Below, one piece after another: positions 1 to 9,123 of a stretch of DNA of 64,000 nt. This DNA is from an uncultured Alphaproteobacteria bacterium. Its GTDB lineage: Bacteria; Pseudomonadota; Alphaproteobacteria; Thalassobaculales; Thalassobaculaceae. Under the pieces are notes generated by a model. That model worked only from the letters and a program-made list of their open reading frames with translations. It ran no database searches and was not told the DNA's origin. The DNA lies in the NCBI GenBank assembly GCA_902629125.1, contig CACOPQ010000006.1:27603-91602 (forward strand), given 5' to 3'. The number at the start of each line of letters is the position of its first letter. Position 1 is the first letter of the stretch. Both the position numbers and the translations under genes were made by a program.

Positions 1-1
1 T

Positions 2-1141
2 GCCGAAAGTTACGAAGATTGTGAAGGAGATCTGATCAGTTGCATTCGAAAAATAGTAGGGGATGAAATTGTCATAGCGGCGGAGCTTGATTTGCACTGC
101 TCGATTACACCAAAAATGATTGAAAATTCAAACGTTCTTATAACTTTCAAACTTTATCCACATACGGACATTGGCGCCCGTGCTGAAGAAGTATTCAATT
201 TGGCAAGTAGTGCTGCTTTGGGGGCCATCTCGCCAAAAATGTCTGTCTTAGATTGTCATATGATAAATAAATTTCGAACATCGAACCCACAAATGGCCGA
301 AATAGTTTCTTACATGGGAGAGCTCGAAAACGATGAGGGAATTCTATCGGTTTCTTTCGCTCATGGGTTTCCTTGGCAAGACGTACCTCATACTACGGCA
401 AAGGTATTGGTCGTTTCAGATGATAACGAAGATAGAGGTAACATCGCTGCTGCCGCTTTGCGAGATCGTATTTGGAAATCTCGTAATGAACTTGTACAGC
501 CGACACTAAGTATTGATGAGGCTTTATCATTAATAAGCGAAAACTCTGGTCTTACTATAATGGCTGACGTAGCAGATAATGCTGGTGGAGGAGCCCCTTC
601 CGACTCTACATTCGTTTTGGCTAGAGCATTAGAACGAGGCGATCAAAATCTGCTGGTAGCCTATTTTTGGGATCCAGTAGCTGTCAGGATTGCTGTTGAA
701 GCGGGTGAAGGACAAAATATCCTAATCAGAGTAGGTGGAAAAACAGGCCCCTCGTCGGGAATGCCTGTGGATCTTCAGTGCACTGTACAAGCTATTAAGG
801 AGGAGGCGTCTCAAACATTTGGCGATACAAAAACACCAATGGGGACGGCGGTTTGGCTGCGGGGGCATGCTGGGGTTGACGTTATTTTGACTAGTAAGCG
901 GACCCAAGTGTTTCATCCAGATGGTATGACCTGTCTTGGTATTGACCCAAATACTTTTAAAGGAATTGTAGTTAAATCTAGTCAGCATTTCTATGCAGGT
1001 TTTGAGCCCATTGCCGAAGAAATTGGCTATATAAATGCTCCAGGGGATATCCCTCCTGATTTTGCAAATATTAACTTTACCAAGTTGTCAAATCCATTTT
1101 GGCCCAAGGATCCCGGGCCCTTTTGGAAATCAAAGGGTTAG
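2..1141 (+). CDS. M81 family metallopeptidase (MlrC-like), 5' end outside window
   Basis: This is the C-terminal part of a zinc metallopeptidase of the M81/MlrC family, the family of the microcystin-linearising peptidase; real substrates of most members are unknown. The reading frame is open from the first base, and the first codons encode AELDLHCSITPKM, which matches the conserved Asp-Leu-His metal region of the family. The real start therefore lies upstream of the window, and the TTG at 92 is internal. Later landmarks are MADVADNAGGGAPSDST and VAYFWDPVAVRIAVEAG, both typical of MlrC proteins, and the C-terminal VVKSSQHFYAGFEPIA. A full-length relative lies at 59722-61182. Family assignment is firm; the substrate is not known. 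Confidence 0.88.
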   Translation, partial: AESYEDCEGDLISCIRKIVGDEIVIAAELDLHCSITPKMIENSNVLITFKLYPHTDIGARAEEVFNLASSAALGAISPKMSVLDCHMINKFRTSNPQMAEIVSYMGELENDEGILSVSFAHGFPWQDVPHTTAKVLVVSDDNEDRGNIAAAALRDRIWKSRNELVQPTLSIDEALSLISENSGLTIMADVADNAGGGAPSDSTFVLARALERGDQNLLVAYFWDPVAVRIAVEAGEGQNILIRVGGKTGPSSGMPVDLQCTVQAIKEEASQTFGDTKTPMGTAVWLRGHAGVDVILTSKRTQVFHPDGMTCLGIDPNTFKGIVVKSSQHFYAGFEPIAEEIGYINAPGDIPPDFANINFTKLSNPFWPKDPGPFWKSKG

Positions 1142-1245
1142 TTAAAAGGTAGGTTTGACTACAGGACGAGTACCTATTAAGTTGCCGGCTCATTCTGGCT
1201 TAGATGACAGGCTTTTAGGATATATTTTGACAGAGGAACAAATTT

Positions 1246-2118
1246 ATGGGCGATACAAGCGATTACCAACCACCGAGGGTTTGGAAATGGGATACGGAAA
1301 ATGGTGGCGCATTTGCCAAGATTAATCGGCCTACCGCGGGTACCACTCATGAAAAAGTTCTGCCGGTCGGAGATAATCCCTTGCAACTTTATTCGCTAGC
1401 TACGCCTAACGGAGTAAAGGTAACTATAATGCTCGAAGAGCTATTGGCTCTAGGACACACTGGAGCTGAATACGATGCTTGGCTATGTCGAATTAGGGAT
1501 GGTGAACAATTTAGCTCTGGTTTTGTGGAGATAAATCCCAATTCTAAAATTCCGGCTCTACTAGATCTTAGTGTTGATGGAGGGCAGCGTGTATTTGAGT
1601 CTGGCGCAATTTTATTATATCTGGCAGAAAAATTTGGTTCCTTTATACCTGAGGATCCTACCGAAAAAACCGAGTGCATGTCGTGGTTATTCTGGCAAAT
1701 GGCGAGTGCTCCCTATCTCGGGGGTGGTTTTGGGCATTTCTACGCATATGCTCCAGCCAAGTTTGAATACCCGATAAATCGGTTCGCCATGGAAACGAAA
1801 CGGCAACTTGACCTTCTGGATCAACGCCTGTCGCAAAATGAGTTTATAGCTGGCTCAGAATATACTATAGCCGACATAGCGATCTGGTCATGGTATGGCC
1901 AATTAGCGTTGGGAAGACTTTACAATGCGGCGGAATTTTTAGATGTTGAAAGTTATGCTTATTTAATGGAATGGACAAAAAAAATTGATGCCCGCAAGAC
2001 TGTGCAGCGGGGGCGTATGGTTAATCGTGTTAATGGCGAGCTATCAAGTCAACTCCACGAAAGACATCACGCTTCAGATTTTGATTTGAAAACGGAAGAC
2101 AAATTAGTGAGTAATTAA
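1246..2118 (+). CDS. yghU: YghU-type glutathione S-transferase / disulfide-bond reductase
   Basis: A 290-residue cytosolic protein of the nu-class GST group represented by E. coli YghU, which binds two glutathiones and has GSH-dependent disulfide reductase activity. The match is nearly full-length: the N-terminal extension with GGAFAKINRP and THEKVLPVG, the thioredoxin-fold domain with LYSLATPNGVKVTIMLEELL and INPNSKIPALLDL, then the helical C-terminal domain ending LHERHHASDF. Length is close to the roughly 288 residues of the E. coli protein. The ATG has a GAGG ribosome site about 8 bases upstream. It is a single gene between the M81 gene and the convergent tonB cluster, so context adds little. 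A role in thiol redox protection is inferred from the family. Confidence 0.93.
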   Translation: MGDTSDYQPPRVWKWDTENGGAFAKINRPTAGTTHEKVLPVGDNPLQLYSLATPNGVKVTIMLEELLALGHTGAEYDAWLCRIRDGEQFSSGFVEINPNSKIPALLDLSVDGGQRVFESGAILLYLAEKFGSFIPEDPTEKTECMSWLFWQMASAPYLGGGFGHFYAYAPAKFEYPINRFAMETKRQLDLLDQRLSQNEFIAGSEYTIADIAIWSWYGQLALGRLYNAAEFLDVESYAYLMEWTKKIDARKTVQRGRMVNRVNGELSSQLHERHHASDFDLKTEDKLVSN

Positions 2119-2230
2119 AGCACATAACTTCAAATAATTTGTAAGCAATGATATGCAACTAAAAATGAGCATTCGCGGGTTCGTTTTAATTTAAGAAGTG
2201 TTGAATATGTGAAACGACCCTTTACTTATT

Positions 2231-3124
2231 TTAACGTAATTTAAACTCCATTGGCACCTCTATTGACAATAAGTTTTGGGATAGATTTGGAGGAAAGTGT
2301 TTAAATGGGCTTGATTTCTTTACAATTTGCATTGCTTGTCGGTCTAAACTTGGGAAACCCGATGAAGATTTGATTCGCAACTCAGTTAATGCACCAGTCT
2401 TCAATATTTGAAAAGTAATCATGACATTTCCCTCCTCTTTATAGCGCACAGCGCGCGTGGGATAAGTTTTATTTCTATTAAGAGTTCTTTTTACATATTC
2501 GATATAATTGGTCTCGCTTTGTTTGGTGTTATTTTTCTCATTGGTTGGTAGTGTCGTATTCGGTTTCTTTTCTAAATTGGCACTCTTGGAATTTGACCCA
2601 TGTTGATCGAATTTAGAGAGAGATCTATTCAAAATTTTTTCTGGCTGTTTTGAGGGTTCCTGTCTGTTTTTGTTCAATGGCAATGTTTGCCTAGTGACCA
2701 TTTTTTTCGACCTCTGGTTTTTTTTGTGCTCCTGCGGCTCAATTTTTTTTCGTTCGCTTATAGCTTTTAAATTTTGACTTATTTGCTTTTGCTTGCGAGT
2801 GATCTTGGTTTTAAGCTTCGGCGAAAACGTCTCAACCGATCTTTGGCGCTGCGAGGGCGATGGTACATTTGTAATCGGTTTCTTATTTGAGAATTGTTCA
2901 GCGTGTATAGGTGATAGTTTTTTTATTGAAGGCGACGAGTCCATTAACGAAAGGTGATTTTTTTTAAGTGGACTCAGAGAGTATTGAAAATTCAGAGACA
3001 GATTAGAACCTATTTTGTCGTGCACTACTTTTTCTAAAGTAAGCTTGGTAGGAAGGACGGACAGTAAAATAGCGTGTAACCCTATTGCCACAAAGAACGC
3101 GATTAAAGAGTGATAAATTGACAT
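2231..3124 (-). CDS. tonB: TonB energy-transducing protein
   Basis: A 297-residue TonB protein, which couples the inner-membrane proton motive force to outer-membrane receptors. The order is a short cytoplasmic start, one membrane segment at about residues 6-24, a long periplasmic spacer very rich in Lys, Gln, Ser and Asn, and a C-terminal TonB domain from about residue 210. That domain carries YPTRAVRYKEEGNVMITFQI, a GALTELRIKSSSGFPSLDR stretch and a final VPMEFKLR. The spacer is Lys/Gln/Ser-rich rather than Pro-rich, which is unusual but acceptable. It is the last gene of exbB-exbD-exbD-tonB and starts one base after the upstream exbD. The divergent heme receptor is its likely partner. Confidence 0.9.
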   Translation of the reverse strand: MSIYHSLIAFFVAIGLHAILLSVLPTKLTLEKVVHDKIGSNLSLNFQYSLSPLKKNHLSLMDSSPSIKKLSPIHAEQFSNKKPITNVPSPSQRQRSVETFSPKLKTKITRKQKQISQNLKAISERKKIEPQEHKKNQRSKKMVTRQTLPLNKNRQEPSKQPEKILNRSLSKFDQHGSNSKSANLEKKPNTTLPTNEKNNTKQSETNYIEYVKRTLNRNKTYPTRAVRYKEEGNVMITFQILKTGALTELRIKSSSGFPSLDRQAMQIVKKSSPFKHFPPNLSQNLLSIEVPMEFKLR

Positions 3125-3125
3125 C

Positions 3126-3542
3126 TCAATATTGATGGTCTTGCTTAGTGATTAGAGCTAACTTAACAAAACCGAGCCTTTTAAGCATAGAGATTGCTCT
3201 TATTATAACTCCCATTTTTGTCTCTTTATCCACGTTGATCGCTATCGCTTTATTGTATCTGCGAAGAACAGAAGAATTTAGCTTCGTTTCCAGTTCATAA
3301 GCGTCATATTTTTTTCCGGTTACTATGAAGGATCCATGTTTCGTGATTGTTAGTTCTAACCCCTTGTTCTTAAGAGGTTTGCCGGTTGAAGAAGTGACAT
3401 ATTCAAAATCAACAGGTTCATTTTTGTGCCAAGTGCCCAATATAATAAAATAAACGAGTAGTAAGAAAGTAATATTAATCAGTGGAAGTGTATTTTCATC
3501 ATGAGAAGAACCCAAGGAATTAGTTTTGCTTTTCCTAAACAC
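3126..3542 (-). CDS. exbD: ExbD/TolR family biopolymer transport protein (second copy)
   Basis: A 138-residue ExbD-type protein of the TonB motor. It has a short cytoplasmic N-terminus, one membrane helix (ITFLLLVYFIILGTW) at about residues 24-40, and a periplasmic domain ending IRAISMLKRLGFVKLALITK, the usual ExbD/TolR end. The essential Asp normally found at the start of the membrane helix is not present: the sequence reads ENTLPLINITFLLLV, with Asn where PLxDxxF is usual. The other ExbD in this operon keeps that Asp, so this copy may be a structural partner that does not carry protons. It overlaps the upstream exbD by one base. Confidence 0.85.
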   Translation of the reverse strand: MFRKSKTNSLGSSHDENTLPLINITFLLLVYFIILGTWHKNEPVDFEYVTSSTGKPLKNKGLELTITKHGSFIVTGKKYDAYELETKLNSSVLRRYNKAIAINVDKETKMGVIIRAISMLKRLGFVKLALITKQDHQY

Positions 3543-3976
3543 TAGTCACCGTTGCCAATAATATTGAAATTAATTATCCGTGATGATCGCAGTTGATCGA
3601 CTATTTTGACAAACTTAGAGAAGGACAAGCCTGTGTCTGGAGAAAGTAATATTGAAACATTAGATCTTTTTTCTTGTTTATGTTTAATGGTTTCTAAAAT
3701 GGAGGGCAATGTGGAGCGTTCATCCTCTAAAAAAAGTTCGCCATCAGTCCTAATACGAATGATTAATTCATCTAAAGCGATCTCACTTTCATCGTTGCTG
3801 TAAGTACTTACGGATAAATTTATTTGCCTAAAATTTTGATGATCTGTAACCAGCATGGCAAAAATTAATAGAATAAACAAAACATCGATCAATGGGGTAA
3901 GTTTTATTATTGATATTGAAACGTTATGTCTTTTGAATAAAGAAACCTGCATTTGTAACCTGTTCCAGTGTTTCAA
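3542..3976 (-). CDS. exbD: ExbD/TolR family biopolymer transport protein (first copy)
   Basis: A 144-residue ExbD protein. The motif LTPLIDVLFILLIFAMLV near residues 26-43 is the standard ExbD membrane helix with the proton-carrying Asp (PLIDVLF). A periplasmic domain follows, ending DQLRSSRIINFNIIG. It acts with ExbB as the proton channel that drives TonB. It lies between exbB, whose stop codon is directly before its start, and the second exbD, with which it overlaps by one base, so all are probably translated from one transcript. ExbB operons with two different ExbD proteins are known in several proteobacteria. Confidence 0.9.
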   Translation of the reverse strand: MKHWNRLQMQVSLFKRHNVSISIIKLTPLIDVLFILLIFAMLVTDHQNFRQINLSVSTYSNDESEIALDELIIRIRTDGELFLEDERSTLPSILETIKHKQEKRSNVSILLSPDTGLSFSKFVKIVDQLRSSRIINFNIIGNGD

Positions 3977-4636
3977 TTAACTTTGTTTTGGATGGTTGTA
4001 TTTGAGGGCTAAAAGCTCTGAGGCAATATTTTCCATTTCGTCAGACGTCACAGACTTTAAACGCTCGAAACATTTTAACGACACCAGCGCGGGAATGGCC
4101 ACCACAAGGCCTGCAGCTGTTGTTAAAAGTGCCTGCCAAATACCACCAGATAAAGTACTGGGGTCAGCACTCGACCCGCTTTCTTGAAGCATGTAGAAAG
4201 CATCCACCATACCCAGTACTGTACCAAAAAGACCGAGTAATGGACTGATGGTAGCAATCAACTCTAGCAACCAGAGACCACTTTCTATTTGGGAAAGTTT
4301 TTGATTTCCGACAAGAGTTACCTGTTTTTCGCCATGTGACAGATTGCTTTTGCCTTGTTTTAACGGATTTAAAATACATAGCGCTACAGCTGAAACGGGG
4401 TGTCGGCTTCTCTCAATTTTGTTCGGCATATTTTTATCGGTCTGATTAGTCACAGTGTTTAAAATTTTTTGGGTAGGTGAGCGTTTAAATAAATCCATGG
4501 AGTAGAATTGGCAAAGCTTCGCAATAATAACTGTAGTTCCAATAATAGAAAGAACCATCAATACAAGCATTACAGGACCCCCAAGTTCCAAAAGATGCAG
4601 TAAATTTTCTTTTAAGGTCGACAAGGTATTCATGGA
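3977..4636 (-). CDS. exbB: ExbB/TolQ/MotA family proton channel protein
   Basis: This is the inner-membrane proton-channel subunit that works with ExbD and TonB. I place the start at the ATG beginning MNTLSTLKEN, giving 219 residues, a normal ExbB length. A longer reading from 4795 would run across the divergent promoter region and the start of the receptor gene, and adds a basic stretch unlike ExbB. A first membrane helix lies near residues 18-38 (GGPVMLVLMVLSIIGTTVII). The conserved C-terminal half includes SGLWLLELIATISPLLGLFG, TVLGMVDAFY and LLTTAAGLVVAIPALVS, which is the TolQ/ExbB signature. It is first in the minus-strand operon and divergent from the heme receptor. Confidence 0.9.
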   Translation of the reverse strand, partial: SMNTLSTLKENLLHLLELGGPVMLVLMVLSIIGTTVIIAKLCQFYSMDLFKRSPTQKILNTVTNQTDKNMPNKIERSRHPVSAVALCILNPLKQGKSNLSHGEKQVTLVGNQKLSQIESGLWLLELIATISPLLGLFGTVLGMVDAFYMLQESGSSADPSTLSGGIWQALLTTAAGLVVAIPALVSLKCFERLKSVTSDEMENIASELLALKYNHPKQS

Positions 4637-4709
4637 TTTCGCTTTTAATCTTTTTAATGTGATTTCGAATTTTGCGGATCTGATAACCGCGCCTGGCAAT
4701 TGAATTATC

Positions 4710-4732
4710 TTGCGAATGATTATCAATTGCAA
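4710..4732. promoter_or_regulatory. Fur-like iron operator between exbB and heme receptor
   Basis: A 23-base imperfect palindrome with half sites reading TTGCxAxTGAT and ATCAxTxGCAA about a central A/T. Only the centre and two positions in each arm break the symmetry. Its core TGAT-n-ATCA resembles the inner part of classical Fur boxes. It sits between the divergent exbB start (4636) and receptor start (4876), where an iron-responsive repressor could control both transcripts. The palindrome is seen directly; binding by Fur or another iron regulator is inferred. Confidence 0.5.
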
Positions 4733-4875
4733 TAATAAACGAACAGTCAATTTTAGTTTCGGGGTTTTATATGATGATAGCTTTTGCAAGAACACTTGTT
4801 TGTGTTTTCCAAGAAAAAGCTACCACATTTCCGGATTTAAAAATTTGTAGCGTAATTTGTATGTGGAAAAATACG

Positions 4876-7011
4876 ATGAATGTTTTAGCTGTTAGAAAGT
4901 TTATTGTGCTTTTTGTTATCTGTGCCTTCGGTTCAATTTTAGACAATGCTTCGGCGCAACAATTAAGTACAGAAGGTCCGCAAACAACTCAAACGACACG
5001 AATAACCGATCCAATAACGATTACGGCAACAAAAAATCCTTTAAGAGCATTTGATTTCCCCGGCATGGTTTCCCGGATCACAAATAGTCAAGCACAATTT
5101 GATCAGTCCTCGACGATAGACGACGTTTTAAAACTTATCCCAAATTTGCAATTTTCCCGCGGTCCAAGACGTACAGGTGAAGAGCCAAGTATAAGAGGTG
5201 TTAGCGGCCCCGATGTAATCATATTATTAGATGGTGCTAGACAAAATTTTGGTTCCGCACATGACGGCCGTTTCTTTGTTGATCCGTCTTTCACTAAAGA
5301 GGTGGAGGTCCTAAAAGGGCCCGCATCGGCGTTATATGGAAGTGGGGGGCTAGGGGGGGTGATAGAGTTTAGAACGCTTTCCCCATCGGATTTGCTTAGA
5401 AATACAGACAAAACTGGGCTTCGGATCAGTGCAGGCTATCAGGATGTAAACAATGAAAGATTAGCAACAATTATAGGTGCTGTGAGAGCAACAGAACAAA
5501 TCGATTTCATCACGGGCGTTACCAAACGGAGTTCAGGCTCAATCGAGTTGGGCAATGAGACGAATCTTACGAATACCGAAGATGAAATAATAAATGCTCT
5601 CTTCAAAACTCAGATGGAGCTTGATCAGTTCCATTCTCTCGGCGTATCAATTTCCTCGTTTAATAATGATGCAGAGGAGCCTTCAAATGGCCAGGGGTTA
5701 GGTGGAGACGATAGAACAAACAAAGATATCTACTCAAATACATTAAGTGTCAAATATGCCTACAAAAACCCATCAAATAAACTATTCGATATCGATTTCT
5801 CTGTATACAGGACTGAGACTAAAGTCGTAAACGTTCTTTCCGAAGAGGTTCGTCCACATGCAGCTGGCGACAAATTAAGTCGTTACCTAGATACAAAAGG
5901 CCTGCGTTTAGATAATAGGTCTAGGTACATTATTTCTAATTTTGCAGACTCAGTGCTTACATACGGGATCGAGTTTAATAGAAACACTCAAGATGGATCC
6001 AAAAACGGTGAAGAGTTAGACGGTGTTCCTGATGCCGAGTCAGATTTCTTGGGAATTTTTGTTCAAGCGGAATTATCCCTGGTAGATCCGTTTGATCTAA
6101 TACCGGGTGAGTTATTAGTGATACCTGGATTAAGATATGATCAGTATGAGACGTCAAGTAAATTGGCTGAGTCGAACGAGGATGATAAGTCTTCTCAAAA
6201 AATTGGTATTACCTATAAGCCATTAAGGTGGCTAAATGTATTTGGAAGTTACTCTGAGGCGTTTCGAGCCCCAACATTTGATGAGCTGTATCTGACAGGG
6301 ACACATTTTGCTATTCCGCTTGGAAGAGGGAGTGTTGCAGTGAATAGGTTTGTTCCCAACCCTGCTTTGAAACCGCAGACAACAGAAACGCTAGAAGCGG
6401 GCATTGGTATAAACGTGCAACACCTATTTCAAGACGGCGACACACTGCAATTAAAAGGCTCCAAGTTTCGATCGAAAATGGATGATTTTATTGATTTAAC
6501 AGTAAATCAGCCTGCCCCATTTAGGGGGTGTAGTCCCTTTATTAGGGGTGATTGTGATGGCACAACAAATTCTGATAACGTTCCAGAGGCATCCCTCTGG
6601 GGCGCGGAAGTTGAATTAGGATATGAAAATAGGCGGTTAGTCATAGGTGCGGGTTTTTCATCAATTAATGGGAAAAATAATAGGAATGGCGAAAAACTTG
6701 GCTCGCTAACGCCAGATCAATTTACATTTAACATTGGTGCGAAGTTGCCAGAAATTTCCTCGTTCGTAGGTTGGAAGGGTATCGTGGCAAATGAATTCGA
6801 TAACGTGGACGACGTGAGCAATAAGCGGCCTGGGTATGCTGTTCATGATCTGTTTGTTATCTGGACACCAAAACTAGGAGCTGCAAATGGCTGGCGGGTT
6901 ACAGCCGGAGTAGATAACGTGATGGACAAGTCTTATTCTCGGGTGGATACTAGTGCGGTGGAACCTGGGCGTAACATCAAGGGAACTGTTTCATATACGT
7001 GGAATTGGTAA
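4876..7011 (+). CDS. TonB-dependent outer-membrane heme receptor
   Basis: A 711-residue outer-membrane beta-barrel receptor of the hemoglobin/heme family. I choose the ATG at 4876 because it follows a GGAAA ribosome site and begins a clear signal peptide (MNVLAVRKFIVLFVICAFG, with cleavage after ASA). The earlier ATG at 4771 adds an unlikely leader. A TonB box-like ITITATKNP follows, then a plug domain with PSIRGVSGPDVIILLDG. Around residues 460-500 are FRAPTFDELY and VPNPALKPQT, the FRAP/NPNL pair typical of heme receptors, with a His between them in TGTHF. The C-terminus ends in Trp (SYTWNW), as expected for barrel assembly. hmuTUV follow on the same strand. Confidence 0.92.
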   Translation: MNVLAVRKFIVLFVICAFGSILDNASAQQLSTEGPQTTQTTRITDPITITATKNPLRAFDFPGMVSRITNSQAQFDQSSTIDDVLKLIPNLQFSRGPRRTGEEPSIRGVSGPDVIILLDGARQNFGSAHDGRFFVDPSFTKEVEVLKGPASALYGSGGLGGVIEFRTLSPSDLLRNTDKTGLRISAGYQDVNNERLATIIGAVRATEQIDFITGVTKRSSGSIELGNETNLTNTEDEIINALFKTQMELDQFHSLGVSISSFNNDAEEPSNGQGLGGDDRTNKDIYSNTLSVKYAYKNPSNKLFDIDFSVYRTETKVVNVLSEEVRPHAAGDKLSRYLDTKGLRLDNRSRYIISNFADSVLTYGIEFNRNTQDGSKNGEELDGVPDAESDFLGIFVQAELSLVDPFDLIPGELLVIPGLRYDQYETSSKLAESNEDDKSSQKIGITYKPLRWLNVFGSYSEAFRAPTFDELYLTGTHFAIPLGRGSVAVNRFVPNPALKPQTTETLEAGIGINVQHLFQDGDTLQLKGSKFRSKMDDFIDLTVNQPAPFRGCSPFIRGDCDGTTNSDNVPEASLWGAEVELGYENRRLVIGAGFSSINGKNNRNGEKLGSLTPDQFTFNIGAKLPEISSFVGWKGIVANEFDNVDDVSNKRPGYAVHDLFVIWTPKLGAANGWRVTAGVDNVMDKSYSRVDTSAVEPGRNIKGTVSYTWNW

Positions 7012-7066
7012 ATTTTGCAGATTATTAAAACAATCCTTTATGTAGATTTATTGTTTGAGATAAAAC

Positions 7067-7990
7067 ATGCATCGTTTTAAAACGCTAAGCGCTTTATTAC
7101 ATCTGGCGGCAACGCTATTCATTCTTGGACTTTGCCTGGGCAATTTTGCTGCATTATCAGATGAAAAACCTGCAGCGCCGTTAAAAGAAAAGTCAGAAAC
7201 TCGTAATATGCGCATCGTTTCCATCGGTGGAACGATTACAGAAATACTTTATGCTCTGGGAAGTGGAAGTGAAATAGTAGCAGTTGATAGTACAAGTCGC
7301 TATCCAAAGGATGCTCTTACAAAGCCAAATATAGGTTATATGCGAAGGCTGTCGGCCGAGCCAATATTGTCGCTTGATCCTACAAAAGTTTTAGCTGTTG
7401 AAGACTCTGGTCCCCTAGTGGTTTTAGACCAAGTAAGAGAGGCAGGACAGGAAATCAACTTAATTTCAGATGAACCGTCGCTTAAAGGTGTCTATGCAAA
7501 AATACAAGAAATTTCCGCGGCAATTAACAAACAAGAGGTTGGGAAAAGGCTTGCCGACGAGTTGCGAGCTAGGCTAAAGCCTATTACCGATACTATTGCC
7601 AAGGCCGAGACAAGACCACGCGTATTACTTCTGCTTTCTTTTGGGAGCGGCGGCTCACCAGTAGCAGCTGGAAAGAATACATCAGCGGATAGCATTATCT
7701 CTATTGTTGGCGCCCAAAACACGATTGACGCTTTTGAAGGCTATAAGCCTTTGTCGCCTGAAGTCGCAGTGAAAGCTTCGCCAGACTTCATTATAACGAC
7801 AAACAGATCTTTAGGGCTGATAGGAGGAATTGATAAATTACTGGAAATACCTGGACTATCAATAACTCCGGCGGCTAAAAATAAAAATATAATAGCAATG
7901 GATGGGCTTCTGCTTCTTGGCTTTGGGATGCGAATAGACGAAGCCTTGGAGAAGCTTGGTTCTCAATTGTACTCTGACTTAAAATTTTGA
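7067..7990 (+). CDS. hmuT: Heme ABC transporter periplasmic binding protein
   Basis: A 307-residue periplasmic binding protein of the HmuT/PhuT group, which hands heme to the HmuUV importer. The N-terminus has a signal sequence (hydrophobic to about residue 28, then Ala/Ser). The mature part starts MRIVSIGGTITEILYALGSG, the usual opening of class III binding proteins, and continues with VDSTSRYPKDAL and NIGYMRRLSAEPILSLDP. The Tyr in GYMRRLSAE matches the heme-ligating Tyr position of PhuT/ShuT. The end reads LLLLGFGMRIDEALEKLG. It lies 55 bases after the receptor and before hmuU, so heme is the most likely ligand. Other chelates such as cobalamin are less likely given the receptor motifs. 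Confidence 0.9.
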   Translation: MHRFKTLSALLHLAATLFILGLCLGNFAALSDEKPAAPLKEKSETRNMRIVSIGGTITEILYALGSGSEIVAVDSTSRYPKDALTKPNIGYMRRLSAEPILSLDPTKVLAVEDSGPLVVLDQVREAGQEINLISDEPSLKGVYAKIQEISAAINKQEVGKRLADELRARLKPITDTIAKAETRPRVLLLLSFGSGGSPVAAGKNTSADSIISIVGAQNTIDAFEGYKPLSPEVAVKASPDFIITTNRSLGLIGGIDKLLEIPGLSITPAAKNKNIIAMDGLLLLGFGMRIDEALEKLGSQLYSDLKF

Positions 7991-8061
7991 AAATCAGCTA
8001 GTTCCTTTTTGCAGAAAAGGATATCGCGTGAGATGATATTGGTAACCAGAGAAGATTACGC

Positions 8062-9120
8062 TTGTCAAAGGATCTAACCCATTTCTTTAAGCCCTGCCTT
8101 ATTGGTTTTTTAATATTGATAATGGTTGGTGCAGTCGGTGGCTCACTGGTTTTTGGTTCAGTAAAGATACCAATAAGTCAGATGTTTTTTATATTTGGGA
8201 AGGCTCTGGGGTTTGAGATCGTTGGCGATATTGTGCGACGTGACGAGGTCATTTTACTAGGTATCAGACTGCCCAGAACTATCCTTTGTGTCCTTGTTGG
8301 AGGTGGTCTCGCAATATCGGGCGCCGCACTTCAAGGTTTATTCAGAAACCCTCTAGCCGATCCCTCGCTTATAGGTGTGTCTTCGGGAGCTGCGCTCGCG
8401 GCTGTTTCAATTATTGTACTTGGAGTGAATGAGTTGGCATTTTTGCCAGACGAATTGAACTATTTGATTTTACCACTGGGTGCATTTACCGGTGGATTAG
8501 CAGCTACGTTCTGCGTGTATACCATTTCCTCGTATCACGGCAAGACAAGCATCTCGACGATGCTATTAACAGGTATAGCTATAAATGCATTAGCATCTGC
8601 AGGTCTCGGATTTTTAATTTTTTCCAGTGACGACCAGCAGTTGAGAGATTTAAACTTTTGGCTTCTAGGAAGTTTAGCCGGTGTTACATGGTATAAGGTC
8701 ATGGCTATTGCTCCTATCGTAATAGGTGCGTCAGTCTTTTTAGTTTTTCTTGGAAGGCATCTAAATGCATTGTTGCTAGGGGAACGGGAAGCTTTTCACA
8801 TAGGATTTTATGTTGAAAAAACAAAAATACTTGTAATAGTGCTAGTCGCTTTGGTTACAGGAGCTTGCGTTGCATTAACAGGGATTATAGGGTTCATTGG
8901 CCTTGTTGTGCCTCACCTTATTCGCTTAATATTTGGCGCTAATAATAAGCTTGTTCTACCCTGCTCGATTATTTTAGGAGCCTGTTTATTAACTATTGCT
9001 GATATTATTTCCCGCCATATTGTCTGGCCAGCAGAGTTGCCCATCGGTATCTTGACGAGTTGTGTTGGCGGGCCATTTTTTTTATGGCTGATCATGCGTC
9101 AGAAAAGAAACCAAGTTTGA
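8062..9120 (+). CDS. hmuU: Heme ABC transporter permease (FecCD family)
   Basis: A 352-residue FecCD/BtuC-type permease with about ten membrane segments. Visible landmarks are RLPRTILCVLVGGGLAISGA, the FRNPLADPSLIGVSSGAALA motif that follows, GSLAGVTWYKV, and near the end TGIIGFIGLVVPHLIRLIFG, the coupling-helix region that contacts the ATPase. The start is TTG: the frame is closed by a stop at 8029 and holds no earlier ATG, and a purine-rich GAGAAG sequence lies about 8 bases upstream. It is part of hmuTUV, with hmuV beginning three bases after its stop. Confidence 0.9.
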   Translation: MSKDLTHFFKPCLIGFLILIMVGAVGGSLVFGSVKIPISQMFFIFGKALGFEIVGDIVRRDEVILLGIRLPRTILCVLVGGGLAISGAALQGLFRNPLADPSLIGVSSGAALAAVSIIVLGVNELAFLPDELNYLILPLGAFTGGLAATFCVYTISSYHGKTSISTMLLTGIAINALASAGLGFLIFSSDDQQLRDLNFWLLGSLAGVTWYKVMAIAPIVIGASVFLVFLGRHLNALLLGEREAFHIGFYVEKTKILVIVLVALVTGACVALTGIIGFIGLVVPHLIRLIFGANNKLVLPCSIILGACLLTIADIISRHIVWPAELPIGILTSCVGGPFFLWLIMRQKRNQV

Positions 9121-9123
9121 TAA

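Noticed and set aside
4637..4795. Longer N-terminus for ExbB
   Set aside because: It would overlap the receptor promoter region and start, adds a basic leader unlike ExbB, and the shorter form matches family length.
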